This document shows positions 11,570 to 24,729 of a DNA stretch of 64,000 nt, piece after piece. The position numbers and the translations under genes were made by a program. Position 1 is the stretch's first letter. Each line of letters opens with the position of its first letter. This DNA is from Owenia fusiformis. Its lineage: Eukaryota > Annelida > Polychaeta > Sabellida > Oweniidae. The DNA lies in contig CAIIXF020000001.1 of NCBI GenBank assembly GCA_903813345.2, forward strand, positions 12,133,915-12,197,914, in the 5' to 3' direction. The notes beneath the pieces were generated by a model that was not told the origin of the DNA, searched no databases, and saw only the letters and a list, made by a program, of their open reading frames with translations.

Positions 11570-13830
11570 TATTTTAGTCTTTCAAAAAATAGATATTGCA
11601 CAGTAATGTGTTGATAAAAGTAAAACCACTTGAAATGATCTAATTTTTTATATAAATTGAAAATATTGTTTTAAAGTGTATCTAATAACTCATAACTATG
11701 TTCATCCAGATATAATAGTATATTTCTTCTTAATGGACTTTTAATCATTTCTCAGTCACTACTTAACAATGAAGATGTGAGACATCTATTTAATGTAACA
11801 GTAACCATAAACATGTACATACATATTTGACAAAAAAACAAAAACTTATCTTTCATTATATCATCTTGTAAATAAGAGTCCTATTCATGGCTACATGTAT
11901 ATGTATATCTGGTAATATATTTATGAATTGTTCTTTTATTATATATTTGTTTGAGTTGTTATATCGTTTTACCAAAAATGTACAAGTGTAATTGCAAAAG
12001 GAGCTCTTCAATGGGTTTGCCAGATTCTATCACCTATATCAATGATATCTAAGAAATGGATAAATGTGTGGTTTTTACAAATTTCTGTGGTTACCCCATT
12101 ATAAAAATATGACCAATCTTGTGTTTGATTAAATACAGATATATTGTGAAAGAGAATAATTGCAAGTAATCCTTGAAATGTATGCAGTATATTGAGTATA
12201 TGAAAATTTCTGAAAATCTTGTTGTTCACATTCTATCTTTTAACAAGAGTTTGATGGAATATGGATGCCTATAGAGATACTTTAAAATCGGGTAGTGCTA
12301 GATTACGTTGCAGTGATCATCCTCCAATAATCCACTTAGAGATCTAATCTTGCACTGCACACTCGGTGAACCAACATTGTATTTTAAATGAGGAATCTAC
12401 GTCAGCATAAACCATAATATAGTGGGTCTACTTGAGCCAACTTCCGGCAATTATATCAATTATTTTCTTCCATCATCTGGTTTGCCTTACTTTGCTCATT
12501 TTGCTCATTAATGAGAACTTATAGGTTGAAAAGCATTCTTAATGGGCGCAATAATTCTTATATATTTTCTCCTGAATATTCTGCCTTGGGTTCTAGAACG
12601 GTAGCTTGGATTCCTTTGTGCACTAATCGAATTGTCATTCAATCAGGCATCAATCTTTAAAGGGCAATATTCGCTGGACCAGTGATAAATGGATTCATGA
12701 AGGCAATGTTGCATATTCATTTTATGAGGCAACATTCATGAAGTCAATGTTGCATAATAATTTTGACATGATTTGATGTATGAAAGCATAAGGTAAATAT
12801 GGTGATAAACATGGAGTGTTAGTCAAGAGAAAATGCAATTGGTAATGATTAATACTTTTGACGAACAAAACTGAGTGATCTTGTTGAAAATCTATAATCA
12901 ATAATTTTGATTTCAAACTATTTGATTTCCGTAGTGTCCAGTTTTTATCTAATAAAAAATAATAATTTCAACAAATTAGAAAAGTAGTTTAAAGATAAGG
13001 TTACTACCAATTAGAGTATTAAAGAATTCAATAAATCAATTGAAGAATACAGTTCAAAAATTGATTTTAGAAAAATTTAGAATAAATAATTCCAAGCATG
13101 ATAAAACATCTTCATTAAAGGCTGTCTCAATGGCAAATATACTTCCCAATGAAATATACTTCCCCATTATGATACTCAGAGGTGTCTTACAGAAGATTAA
13201 TAATCACGAAAGTATCGCACTTTACCATCCGGAAGTTTCACAATATGTGTGAACTTTGTGAAATATGGGAGTAAACAAATGAAGATGAATGCTTTTATTT
13301 ATTAACTTTTACCGATACTTACAATATACAGTGGACATGCAATTCTTGTTGAAGATCTAGCACAGTTTGCAAGACTATCAGGGTGCAGCATAAGGACTTT
13401 AGACATGGTGGTCAAAGATGAACTATAGACCATGTAAGTCTAGTTACAAGCCCAATGTGGCCCCCAGTCCATGTAACCCCCCCCCCCTCCCACTAATTGA
13501 TTACACACCTCACAAAGTGGGAAGGTATGTATTTGGGGGCTCACTAGAATTTGGGGTTTCCAAAACTCTTATTTCCTTGTTTTCAGGCAAAATGTTCCAT
13601 GGATTGGTTTGGATGTGTTTTTGCATTGAAATCAAGAACTGATTACATTTTGGGCATGCTAGATATTTTTAAGTGACAATTTCATATTTACCATCCTGAT
13701 ATTTTTACTTAAAGTTTCCAAGCTGCAAATCATTTGATGGATTTTGGGCATTCTGGGTAAATATTTAAATGGCCATTTTTGATTTTTGATCCTGGAGTCT
13801 CTAGAGACCTGTTTATTATCAACCTTTGAA
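11570..13830. other. No supported gene
   Basis: Short frames only. The 13040-13252 plus frame has reasonable composition but no splice context. A C-run at about 13479 and another at about 14257 are simple sequence. Confidence 0.4.
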
Positions 13831-13832
13831 CC

Positions 13833-14439
13833 TAGGGCGTTCATAAAGTTTTTGCAAAAGTACTCTAAATGTTTTGTTTGTCAATCAATCTGACTGAAAT
13901 ATTTACTCAGTATACCTACACTATTCATACGTTGAGATCTTAAATTATTATGAATAAGTCTTTGAAGAAATAAAGGGAATGGTTGCTATAGTAACATGAA
14001 TCAGTTGATCATGTATGGATGCCATAAGTTCTCCTAAGTTTGAATGATGAATTCCACGAAGATCATTCTTTATTCAAAAAGTAGAGGGCTGTCTCGTCAG
14101 GTCAGTACGGAGCTTGATCTTGTCGACCCATCTTCAATTTGTTAGTGGTACACCTTATAAATATCTTCAAGTGTTTGTTTTTCTTGAATTCCCTAGTAAA
14201 ACATACATCCTGATGTAAGTGCGTATCTGTAATTTTTCTTTTTTAATGCTGCTCCGCCCCCCCCCCCCAACTCGTGTTACTTTAGCAACCATAACTTTTT
14301 ATTTTCAAGAACCTGTTTATTTTAATTTAAGATTCAGAAGTATGAATAGTGTAGGTATACTGAGTGAAAATTTCAGCCAGATTGACTGAGAAACCCCAAA
14401 ATTAGAGTACTTTTGCAAGAACTTTATTAACGCCCTGTA
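13833..14439. mobile_element. MITE with ~110-bp terminal inverted repeats
   Basis: The left arm starts TAGGGCGTTCATAAAGTT. The right end read on the minus strand starts TACAGGGCGTTAATAAAG. The arms stay alignable for about 110 bases, including a shared TCAGTATACCTACACTATTC block. The ends abut TA dinucleotides, and TACAGGG ends resemble the mariner at 31566-32588. There is no transposase; the centre contains AT-rich DNA and a C-run. Confidence 0.75.
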
Positions 14440-14504
14440 TAGCTTACTTTTGAGGAAGTTCGTCACATAATCTGATTATTGACCCAAGGACACAATATTG
14501 TTGT

Positions 14505-14625
14505 CATCACCAGAAGTGGTGTCATATTGTTATAGTCTCCATTTTTTCGTGCTGGCAGTTGGTGTTCAGTTGATGGTGTTTTGAGTTTGGCATCTGTGAC
14601 AAATGGCAAGGGGTGACATTTTGCA
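14505..14625 (+). repeat. Dispersed TCACCA-AGTGGTG repeat, copy 1 of 4
   Basis: A segment opening TCATCACCAGAAGTGGTG, continuing TATAGTCTCCAT, and closing GGTGACATTTTGCATGTTA. Related copies lie at 27415-27960, 41602-41760 and, as a short end fragment, 56080-56120. It has no inverted ends, so it may be SINE-like or a decayed MITE. Confidence 0.5.
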
Positions 14626-15009
14626 TGTTAAAGGGGCAACAAGGACCGTCGAGAGAAAAATTGACAAATTTTACCTTTTCTGAGCTATCAGCCTATCAGG
14701 GCAGCATAATGGTTAAACATCTTCTTCCTTTCTATTTTATAAAAATGTATGGATGTGGCCATGTTCCGCAACCAGTAGAACTGACAAATCATTTAAAAAT
14801 CCTAATTAAAACACCTAGCGTTCTTGCTGCTCGAGTCAATAAAATCTCTGATAGTATGAGTCTTTTTATGAAAATGTTTTGAATAGAAATCATTTGACGA
14901 TTATGAGGTTATGAGAAAGCATTAAAAGTTGAAACCAAAGTGGAATCGGAAGTAAAAGTGAAAAAATATTGCGCGGACGTTAGAGAACAAACTTCCAGTT
15001 TAATAAAAA

Positions 15010-15080
15010 TGGCGGAGACAAAGGAGATGAAGAAGACGAAGAATTAGAGGATTTTTTCTTTTGCCATTATCAATCGATAT
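15010..15080 (+). other. Candidate 5' exon with strong donor
   Basis: An ATGGCGGAG in good initiation context opens only a 12-codon frame ending in TAG. It is followed at 15081 by a strong splice donor (ATAAG/GTATGT). Upstream DNA is unusually CpG-containing for this window (GCGCGGACG). The pattern suits a first, mostly untranslated exon carrying a short upstream frame. Downstream, a relatively GC-rich stretch (15168-15325) after a CGACAG acceptor could be its second exon, but no frame there is long enough to decide. Confidence 0.25.
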
Positions 15081-15339
15081 AAGGTATGTGCGCAAATTCT
15101 AGTTGCATATATGGAAAAAGATACATTTTAAAGGCTATAACACATTCAAAGCTTTCATTTTACGACAGGCCCAGGATCACCGGATACAACTCGGCAGTCC
15201 TTGTTGCTGCTTTAATGCCTTGTTCACTCTTGCCTTGCAAGACTTCAATTTCAAAATCAAACTCTGAATGTTGGATTATGCATGACATGAAGCGATTGAA
15301 AGAATGCCTTCAGTATATACGTTAGTATAGCTGGACTTG

Positions 15340-16490
15340 CCTGTTTTACCCATTTTATCAAGCATCAGTCGGGATTATCAAATTAATATGTCTACTCAAA
15401 GCAGATGCAATAATACCTGAACTAATGAATTACAAGTATCTAGGGAAAAGTAGGAGGTAATTGAGTCACCTATTCATCGATGTTATATCGCATCAGGAAT
15501 CATGAATGAAATCCCATGAGACGTTGACTTGAAAATAATCCCTGTTCAATGGTCGATCAAATGGTGTTTTCAGGGATTAATATTTGATGTGTTCTTTGAT
15601 GTCACATAGTGGATATGTTATCAAGGCTACAATAATCAATATACGTCTATTTCTGTCACATTTCTGTCATGATGTAACTTGCTTATATTTACATAATGAC
15701 GATATATGATCCTCAAAGTCAGATGCACACTGTCAATACAATATTACCAAGTTAGGGATCCATTAGGTTTTATTAGAAATAATAGCCGAGTACCTTGGCC
15801 TTAGGCTATTAGATCTCCCAAGACTCAGTACAAATGGTCATTCATGTCCAGAAATGGTTTATCTAACTTAGCCCCACACTGACTTGTGAAAGGTAAATGG
15901 CCCATGATCTAATTTTAGGAAAATTTGGTTTCTTTTTTTTGACTATGAGGTTAAGTATATTGAGAAGTGAGTAGGTATAATTTGTTCAGCTTTGGTGCAC
16001 TGCATGAAACAGGCCAGGTACAGTTTGAAATATGATTTCTTTTGTGTTTACTATTCAGCTATTGAATGAGTGAATAGGATGTAATTGGCTTTAGTACACT
16101 GCATGTGACAGTCAATTGTTTTTTGTGTCACACTTGTTTTGGATAGCTTGCCAAGTGTCAGTCCTTAAAAACTAGAAAAAGAATCTACTGTTATTTGTCA
16201 CAACTGTACATTCTTTAAAATAAACTACAGTTCATGCTATTATGTTGCTACCTAAAGTTTAAGGCCTTATGAAAGACCAGAAAATCCAAATATCTTCTCT
16301 ATTGGTAATGCAATTGACTTCTAATCTCACTTAATGTTACATATTTTTCAGGATTCCAAAAAGTATTAAAGTAGAATAAAGAAACTCAAATATTTCATTA
16401 AAATGGATCCAAATTATGACAAGACATGTGCATATATTAAGTATAGCAGCATCAAATAAATTTAGGCATGGCTTTCCTTTGACATTAAAG
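15340..16490. other. No supported gene
   Basis: AT-rich sequence with only short frames. No tandem or inverted repeat was noticed. Confidence 0.35.
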
Positions 16491-16507
16491 ATTCTCGCAA
16501 TCTTTAT

Positions 16508-16548
16508 CCAATCAGCGTTTGCGAGTGTGTCGGCTCACGTATAAAAGG
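16508..16548 (+). promoter_or_regulatory. CCAAT plus TATA promoter-like site
   Basis: CCAATCAGCG at 16508-16517 is followed 22 bases later by TATAAAAGG at 16540-16548. This is the classical spacing of an RNA polymerase II core promoter, in a locally GC-richer patch. The likely start is near 16570. An ATG at 16567 opens a ~30-codon frame only. What it would drive is unknown; it may be the promoter of a decayed gene or transposon. Confidence 0.4.
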
Positions 16549-17377
16549 CGAATCCAACTCAAATCCATGCAGGGGTGTATGAGGTACTCGAATAGGAAAG
16601 ACCTCGTGAAATCTGAATTTATATGCACATGGTCAATGTTTACACATGTTTGGAGTTATTGAAGAAAATGTGATATGGGTGTGGTTCCGGATTTGAAGTC
16701 ATTGCTGGAAAATATGATTTTAATACGTGAAATTATATCTATAAATACAGCACTAAAAATATCACATAAAGTACATGTATGATTGTGTCCAGAAATGTTT
16801 GAAACCCTTACGGAAAATTCTGTCTGCATTTTGTTTGAATGAATATATTAATTAATGTATTTCTAACTAAAATATATCACTTTTTTTTATAAACCACAAA
16901 CATTTAGATCATAAAAAAATTATTCAATACTTGAGTGAGCACGATATGCAAGGGTTACTAAGTTGACACAGTAAATGACCACTGATATTGTGTTAGTCCA
17001 TGCACACAGCATATTCTGCTTTACAAACACCCCCCACTTTCATAGTGAAGTGACTAATTGGTTTATGTTTACGTTTTGATGTGTTTTGGGTTCCTTGTTA
17101 CAGCAAGGGGGGCCAGTAAAGTAGACTAACATGTTTGCATGGCAAATTTTGATCGAATATGTGAGACACTTTAAGGTACCTGAAACACAGCCTCATTCAT
17201 GTGTGTCATTTTTAGAGAACTTGTAATTCTATGTAAACAGCAAATTGTCTGATCTTATGTCTAAAGTATCTGTCACATTAGCTGCATGGATTCACATACT
17301 CACTCATTGATTTTTCAATTGATTAATTAATTTTTGCATTTGATGTGATGGGTATTAATATATCTTGCTGTAAAACT

Positions 17378-17560
17378 ATTTGTTTTGACCACCGTGTATC
17401 CACGCCGTGCCCTACCATCTGCCCCAAAGTATTGACACTGTGGAGCATCCAAATGGAGGCACTTCTTGATGCTGTACATGAACATGCATTAGCCGCAGTT
17501 CCACAGTTAGATTCGCATCCATGTAATGTTCATGGTTTAAAGTATTGGTTCCTTGGTGTC
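17378..17560 (+). other. Candidate isolated coding exon
   Basis: A GC-richer plus-strand frame inside 17345-17626 has protein-like composition, with a predicted amphipathic helix around MEALLDAVHEHALAAV and conserved-looking Cys/Pro/His residues. I could not place a convincing acceptor or donor, and I recognise no family. It may be a genuine exon of a gene whose other exons I cannot see, or a remnant. Confidence 0.25.
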
Positions 17561-17639
17561 AGAAACTGTTTATATATTTCAACAGTGTTATGTTTTGCTG
17601 ATTACCAATGTAAAATATTCCAGTAATGTTATATCACAA

Positions 17640-19260
17640 TTCACTTTGTTTTCCTTAACCTGTAAATGGTATTTGTTTTCTAGGATAGTTATGAAGAAAA
17701 CAATGTGTGCTGTATGCCTTTGAATTTAAACCGTTCTTATTTGTGTCTTCCTTATGTATATCTTTAGATGTATGTTTATGCCAATGTTGAATGATTTGCA
17801 CAGGTATAGAGGTGCGAACCAATTAACAGTAAAGGGATCAATAGTGGATTCTCTCAGGTGTTCAAGACGAAAGATATATAGTGATTGCTCTTTTAGAAGA
17901 CTAATAGTCAGTATCCTATCAATCCAATCCTTAATACTCTAATCAAGGTCATCACGGGTTGGGATCATGTAATACCCATGCTTGATGTAATTCATTTATC
18001 TTTTTCATCTTTCATTTTTTTATGTTGATAGGGATATAGAGAAACCTTTTTATGCTTACATCTGTCTATCAGTCTATCTATCTATCCATTCATTTTTCTG
18101 TTTCCTAATTACACAAGTACCAGTGGTCTGATTTTGTTCAAATTCTTCCCTATTCTTGATGCTAAATAGTCGAAATCTTTTTTGCAGGAATTGACTTTTT
18201 TGCTGTAGCTTTATCACTTGAACAAATTAATCAATCTTATCAATGGTGATGCTTTACAGATGTACAATCCTCATTGAAAATAATTTTTCCAAAATTGTTT
18301 CCAAATCCAAAATTGGTATCATTTTTGGTCCAAATTTCGATGTTTTTCCTAAACATGAATATTGTCTTGAAAACCTTGTGTCAAGTTCTTTACTTATTTT
18401 AAACGATTCCCTGTTTTGGATAAATCAGCTTTTTGTAATACTGTGTATAATCAAAGTATTATATTTTTGACAACAACAGGTAAGTGTAGCCCATTTTTAT
18501 TGATCATATACATATCTTGATTTTGTCTCTGATCTACTTTTGCAACTTAACTATTCTTTAAAATATTTTCGGTGACAATTGTTACATTTTTGTTATTTGC
18601 AAAATCTTCAGAAGGAATTTTCTAAATCACATGAAACTTTTACCAAAAACACATATATACAGTGTGTGCCAAAAATTTTGCAACTTTTTTAAAAGGCTAG
18701 AAAAGTATCATAACATTAAGGTATTGGCATTAAAAATCATTTACAGAAATTTAAGGATAGGCGTATTTTACCATTTAAATACTAAAGCTAAAACTGACTT
18801 CAAATTTTTTTTGTCAGATCTTTGAATATCAGTGGTCACTTGTTCATGTGTCCGAGATTTACCGTTTTTCCTATTTTTTATGTAACAAAATATGGTCATA
18901 ATATTTCCTTTCTTTTTTTGACTGCTCCTGGTACCCTCGACATGGGTTGCTATGGTTACCATAGAACGCAGGATGTTAAATGTAAGGTGTTGAATTTTAC
19001 CTTGTGTTAATGTATAATTATTAGATCAACATTCTGTGAGCAATGAGCAAGATTCATTAATGTTTACAAAAATTAGAGCACTTTTGATCTTACTTTATGA
19101 TCACCCTGTATATATATGGTATAGATTTGAACGGATTGTTGGCAGTATCTATTACCATAGCAACGAAATATTGATAATTTGTATAGATGGGTTATAAGAA
19201 GAAGATGCAGAAATAATGGTCAGGTTGACTTGAAACTCATTCATTAAGCACCTATAGGTA
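17640..19260. other. No supported gene; possible MITE at 18658-19110
   Basis: Frames are short. A segment from TACAGTGTGTG (18658) to TCACCCTGTA (19110) has TACAG-type ends like the mariner-related elements, but the arms diverge after about ten bases. Confidence 0.3.
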
Positions 19261-19289
19261 TGTGATTGGAGTCTTCACATTTTAGGCAG

Positions 19290-20060
19290 TATCTGCTACC
19301 AGGCTTCACATTTTAAGCAATATATGTTTCTAATTTTAAGGAATATAATATGTTGCCAGTCTTCATATTTTAAGCCTGATATGTTTATGTTGCCAGTCTT
19401 CACGTTTTAAGCAAGATATGTTTATGTTGCCAGTCTTCACGTTTTAAGCAAGATATGTTTATGTTGCCAGTCTTCACATTTAAAGCAAGATATGTTTATG
19501 TTGCCAGTCTTCACGTTTTAAGCAAGATATGTTTATGTTGCCAGTCTTCACGTTTTAAGCAAGATATGTTTATTTTGCCAGTCTTCACATTTTAAGCAAG
19601 ATATGTTTATGTTGCCAATCTTCACGTTTTTAGCCAGATATGTTTATGTTGCCAGTCTTCACAATTTAAGCAAGATATGTTTATGTTGCCAGTCTTCACG
19701 TTTTAAGCAAGATATGTTCATGTTGCCATTCTTCACGTTTTAAGCCAGATATGTTTATGTTGCCAGTCTTCACGTTTTAAGCAAGATATGTTCATGTTGC
19801 CAGTCTTCACGTTTTAAGCCAGATATGTTTATGTTGCCAGTCTTCACGTTTTAAGCAAGATATGTTTATGTTGCCAGTCTTCACATTTTAAGCAAGATAT
19901 GTTTATGTTGCCAGTCTTCACATTTTAAGCAAGATATGTTTATGTTGCCAGTCTTCACGTTTTAAGCCATATATATCATCAGTCTTCATATTTTTACCCA
20001 TGTTCAAGTATGTTACCAATCTTCACATTTTAAGCTATATACTGTAAGTTACCAGTCTTC
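19290..20060. repeat. 37-bp minisatellite, ~17-20 units
   Basis: A head-to-tail array with a unit beginning CAGTCTTCACGTTTTAAGCA and continuing AGATATGTTTATGTTGC. About 17 near-identical units occupy 19350-19975, with more diverged units at both edges. Variation is concentrated in a few positions (CACG/CACA, AGCAAG/AGCCAG, TTTATG/TTCATG), as expected of slippage or unequal exchange. It is non-coding. Confidence 0.95.
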
Positions 20061-20069
20061 AGATTTATA

Positions 20070-21530
20070 TACCGTAATAATGTGCACAACAATTGGTCGA
20101 CATTTTGTCTTGTTTTGCCTTGTTTGGGTTGAACTTGTTAGTTAAATAGAGTAGAACATGCAAAATAACAATTAAAATAATGGATTTATTTTGTCCATCG
20201 CATTTAGCCATTTCCCGTTTTTTACCAAATATCAAAGATGCATGTATCAGCTGAATGTCAATAGCTAGCCTATGAAGACTCAGTATATTAAACAGCTGTA
20301 CGGATTGATAAATGACCTTTGGGCAATCGGTGATGCTTTAAATCAATCATCAAAAAGGTTCCACAATTTGTACAGTATTTCAGTTGGATGTAAAAATTAC
20401 TTCCCTACATCAACTTTTGGGAGGATTATGTACATGTATCTCCTAATTGACTTCTAAACCATTACAAACAGTGTCATATCCGAAAGTTGACAATTTTTTT
20501 GTTATTTGACTCAAAAGAAGGTTAACACTAAGAATGATCAATCAGCCATTTGGAAAGTTTGGGTTGAATTATTTGAAGCACCATTTGGTTAACTATAGAA
20601 CAAAAAGAACACTCACTCACGATATGATTTCCATCCACAAGTGAATAATGATATAGTACTTTTTTGACCAATGAGAAATTAGTATTTTAAATTTGGTATT
20701 GATATTGTATTTTAGCTTAAATAACAAAATGATTTGAAACTTTTATATGAATAGTCAAACTTCATCAGCTGCTTCAATTGATAATGAATAATCAAAGGAT
20801 TCTCCAATGGTAAGGATATATCAGGGTAATCTTAGAATCAATATCATATAAAATGTAATATTTGTGTAGAAAATTAATGAATTTGGTATGTATTGATTTA
20901 TTGAATATGTAAGAGATATTATGATGATTGATATAAAATGATATTTCAGACTTTCTTATATTGCTACTGTTGATGACATGGCTCCAAAGTCTCTGTCAAT
21001 CTCACGATGCTATTATTTGATTTAGCGTGATTTTTATTTATTCGACATCTGCAGTCATATAACTGGTTTCAAACTTTATCCCATCTGCAGCCATAGGAAG
21101 AATGTTCACCTTCCTTTTATCATATATATGCTTTTTGGCAGTTTCTTTTATAAAATTGGCATTTCATAGCTCAAAATTGGCATAATTGTGATCAAAATTA
21201 GCATTTAAAATTCCGAACAATTTGCAAGTTTTACTGAAAAATATGTGTTAGGTTTTCTATGTAATGTTAAGAAGTTTTAGATTGACCCTCTGCATTTCAG
21301 AGTCTATTTGCATTTCAGACTGTAACATACTATCTTCCTTTGAATAGTTATAATTATACTATAGTTTGAATATTGAATATTTCTTTTGTTGCTTCTCAAA
21401 AAATATATTTAATTCATATTGATATGTAACTTATATAATTGATAGACTTTGACTTGATAATTGATATACTCCATTAGGTAGTGAATTAATTAGCTTTTAG
21501 AATTGAAAAAGGAGCAAGTATTTTATATAC
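20070..21530. other. No supported gene
   Basis: AT-rich, short frames only, no clear repeats. Confidence 0.35.
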
Positions 21531-21537
21531 CGTAGTC

Positions 21538-23330
21538 ATGGGCGTAGCGCCTATTACGCAAAATACGCACGGGCGTACCAAATGAATTTGAAAAAATTAA
21601 AAATGTGTTAATAGTACAATAACGTCATTTCTAAGGGCAATATTAAACAAATACTGGATGATCAGGAGCTGGATATGGCAGAATACCTATTCGAGAAAAA
21701 ATATTGGGCGAGGCGGGAGCCGAGCCCAATATTTTTTCGAGGATAGGTATTCCGGCCAGTTTATTCGCTAAACTGGACGAAAATATTTGCCCCGGGAATT
21801 TAATTTTTATTTATTCGAGACGTTCTTGCAGAATTGATGATTTGCGATCACCGAATGGATTCTATCTTGTAGTGACGTCACAATTAGGCCACCCAGCTCT
21901 AGATGTTTGATTTTGAGAGATTATCTTCTATATTTTGTGCTTTATTGATTTATTTTTCATGAAACCGTTCTATTTGACTAGATCAACATCCATGCTAAGC
22001 ACATACCAAGTCTAAGATCTTACTGACATGATTTAGATAGCGGTTAAGCGCCCCCTGATTTTGACAAATACGGGGGGCGCTTATAGGCATCGATGTTTAG
22101 TATGAATTTCACCAAAACTTCGCACATATATAGAAATAATCATGATCTAGTCAAATCGGCATATCTGGTAAATATCCGACCCATGGTTTTCATAAAAGAA
22201 ACGACAATATTTTTTGCTCAAAACTGCCAAGTGTCCGCCATTTCGTGATTCCATCATGTCTAATATCATTTCTATATGACGTCACACCAATAAGACGAAA
22301 TACACGACAACAGTATCCATAAACAAAATTCCTGAATTCTGATCGCAAAAGGTCAATTATATGTAACTTTTGAATGATAAGGGTAATTGTGATTAATTAA
22401 GTGCATTTTTTCTTCTATTTTCCGCCAGTTTCAGATGTAAGCTTTAAGTAGTACTCCAGTTATTAAGAAATAAAACTCTGAAGTGGGAATGTTGCAAAAA
22501 CATTGAAAAAAATATCCGACCCTTTTCTCGAAAGGGTCAGATATTAAAAAAATATCCGGCAGTTTTCAGAAAAGAGCAGAGTATTGCCAAATTACAAGCA
22601 ACTAAGAACCAATCAGATTTGAGTATTTTAATGAGGTGCATAATAAAGTGAAATATTGGACGGCCCTCGGTCCAATATTTCACTATATTGCCCTTAGAAA
22701 TGACGTTATTAGTATTATTACCACCGTTAACGACCAGGACTGAAACAGCAAGAAAATCTTACGTATTGAACGATATCTAATTTCCCGGGGAAAATTGCCG
22801 GTCCAGAATAAATATTACCACCTTGCCGGGCCAGTTCTAGGGGTTTTAGTGCTAGTTTAGGAGGCGTTTATTTTACTATATCGACCTGAGAAATGTGTGA
22901 CGTCATAGTGGTGGTCCATATGGACCGGTCTAGAATATATTCTGGACCGGCAATTTTCCCCGGGAAATTAGATATCGTTCAATGCGTAAGATTTTCTTGC
23001 TGTTTCAGTCCTGGTCGTTAACGGTGGTAATAATACTAATAACGTCATTTCTGCGAGCGATATAGTGAAATATTGGACCTTAGGCCTTCGGCCCTTGGTC
23101 CAATATTTCACTATATCGCCCTTAGAAATGACGTTATTGTACTATTAATTTATTTGGGAATTTATTGATGCTTCCTACTGTATTTGTATTTTTACCATTG
23201 TCAACATTTAAAGTTGATAAAAACGATTAGATTCCATCAAATAACGTCATTGAAAAAAGTTTCCCGGGGAAGCATACCCCCGGACCCCCCGCGTGTGCGT
23301 ACCAACTCAAAATATAGCCCTACGCCCATG
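21538..23330. mobile_element. Nested fold-back element, ~1.8 kb
   Basis: The outer ends are ATGGGCGTAGCGC at 21538 and its partial complement GCCCTACGCCCAT at 23318-23330. Inside, the word AATAACGTCATTTCT occurs twice forward (about 21618, 23038) and twice inverted (about 22693, 23120). Arms 22698-22810 and 22939-23052 form a nearly perfect ~113-bp inverted repeat containing AAATTTCCCGGGG-type and GACCAGGACTGAAACAGC blocks. A further hairpin with the GGGCGAGGCGGGAGCCGAGC core sits near 21705. Frames here are palindrome artefacts. It reads as fold-back or MITE units inserted in one another. Confidence 0.75.
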
Positions 23331-23339
23331 GTAGTATAA

Positions 23340-23900
23340 TTTATTTTGTATAATGAACTTATACTGCTTATGAGGCAATAAAAAGGTTTGTTCCAAAGTC
23401 TGCAGGTTAACAGGTTATTATAAATCAAAATGGTCTTTTGGTTTTGTGGTCACTATCAGAATGACACTGTCCCTTTAACAGGGTAAATAACAATACTGTA
23501 CATGAACTTGTGGTACTTGTACTTTTATCTGAAATGATAATCTATCTACCTTAGTTATAACAAATATCGTGATTATATTTTTTTGTTAGTGCTAATTGCC
23601 TTTAAGCTGATAATGTCAGCTTAAATAACAGATTGAACCAAATGTAAATGAAGCAAGAAAATGATACAAATGCATGTAATGACGATCCTTAATTAATAAT
23701 CATGTAACTATTGTACCTACCAAGTTCTTCATAATATGCAGGAAATAGGTGTCTACAAATGTCAATCATATTCTTCCTTAGACTGTCCTGGAATCATTCT
23801 GCATTCTTCCAGCATTGAGTTCTCTCTTCAGTTATATCCTATTTAGTCTGTATTCCTATGTACTCTGTATTCTGTATTGAATCCATTTATTTGATCAAAT
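23340..23900. other. No supported gene
   Basis: AT-rich, only short frames. Confidence 0.35.
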
Positions 23901-23908
23901 CATAATCT

Positions 23909-24256
23909 ATGGTCAGCATATACCTTTTACGAAACACATGTGGTAAGATATTTTGGAATTTCTGTAGATCGATTTTCATTGGTATTTTTACTGAAGTCTA
24001 TGCATGGTGTTTCCACTTATACCATATAATTTACAATATAAGATCACTCGAAATCATTGCTATGATATCTCATCATGTTTTTGCCATTGATATTTGCCTG
24101 CGAGTCAAGTTGTATCTAGTTCAAGATTATGACGTTACCTGTGCTCCACTTGTAAAGTATTTAACACATCCAATCTTGGAAAATATCTTTGAACGTTTGA
24201 TAAATGATATCCTCACCGGTTTCATTTTTCCCAGTCAGCTCAATGACGATAATTGA
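23909..24256. other. Ambiguous coding candidates on both strands
   Basis: The plus frame (115 codons, end 24256) finishes with a protein-like segment containing PLVKYLTHPILENIFERL. The minus strand of the same bases has a 35-codon open end (ELTGKNETGEDIIYQTF) before a TGT-TAA stop. Both cannot be right and neither has decisive splice sites. I recognise neither. At most one is an exon of an unseen gene. Confidence 0.2.
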
Positions 24257-24522
24257 TATATCTCTCGAATGATTTTATACTCAGATTCTACCTTTTAGAT
24301 TTTACCATTTTGTTTTTGTTTGTTTTTTTTAAAATAAGGTAATCCAGGTTCATCTAGTTAACACCACTTCTATACATACAGATTTTAAATCTCTAAATTG
24401 TCAAAGCTCCTCCTCCTGTTGAATATTTTACTTTTCAGTCATTCACTGTTAATAAAACCACCAGCATTCGGTTCAGTCATGTTTCTCTAATTCCACTGCA
24501 ATAGATGATATGGACTCGGAAT

Positions 24523-24717
24523 CTAATTCATATCTGTAACAATTAACACGTGGACATTGTTAAGACAAATTACAAATTGTGCTCTATACGCAGTGGCTCT
24601 GAGTTCATCTGAGTCCATTGATGTACCATCATGAATGATTTTATTAATATCAAACAAATCGTGAATGTTCAATTTTAGGAAATATTGCAGATAAATTGAT
24701 CCTAGGAATATTCTCAA
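24523..24717 (-). other. Candidate minus-strand coding remnant
   Basis: A 64-codon minus frame includes IIHDGTSMDSDELRATAYRA followed by a hydrophobic strand and a TAG stop. Composition is better than background, but no acceptor, start context or family match was found. It could be the last exon of an unidentified gene or a piece of transposon protein. Confidence 0.2.
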
Positions 24718-24729
24718 TATCTTTAGTCT

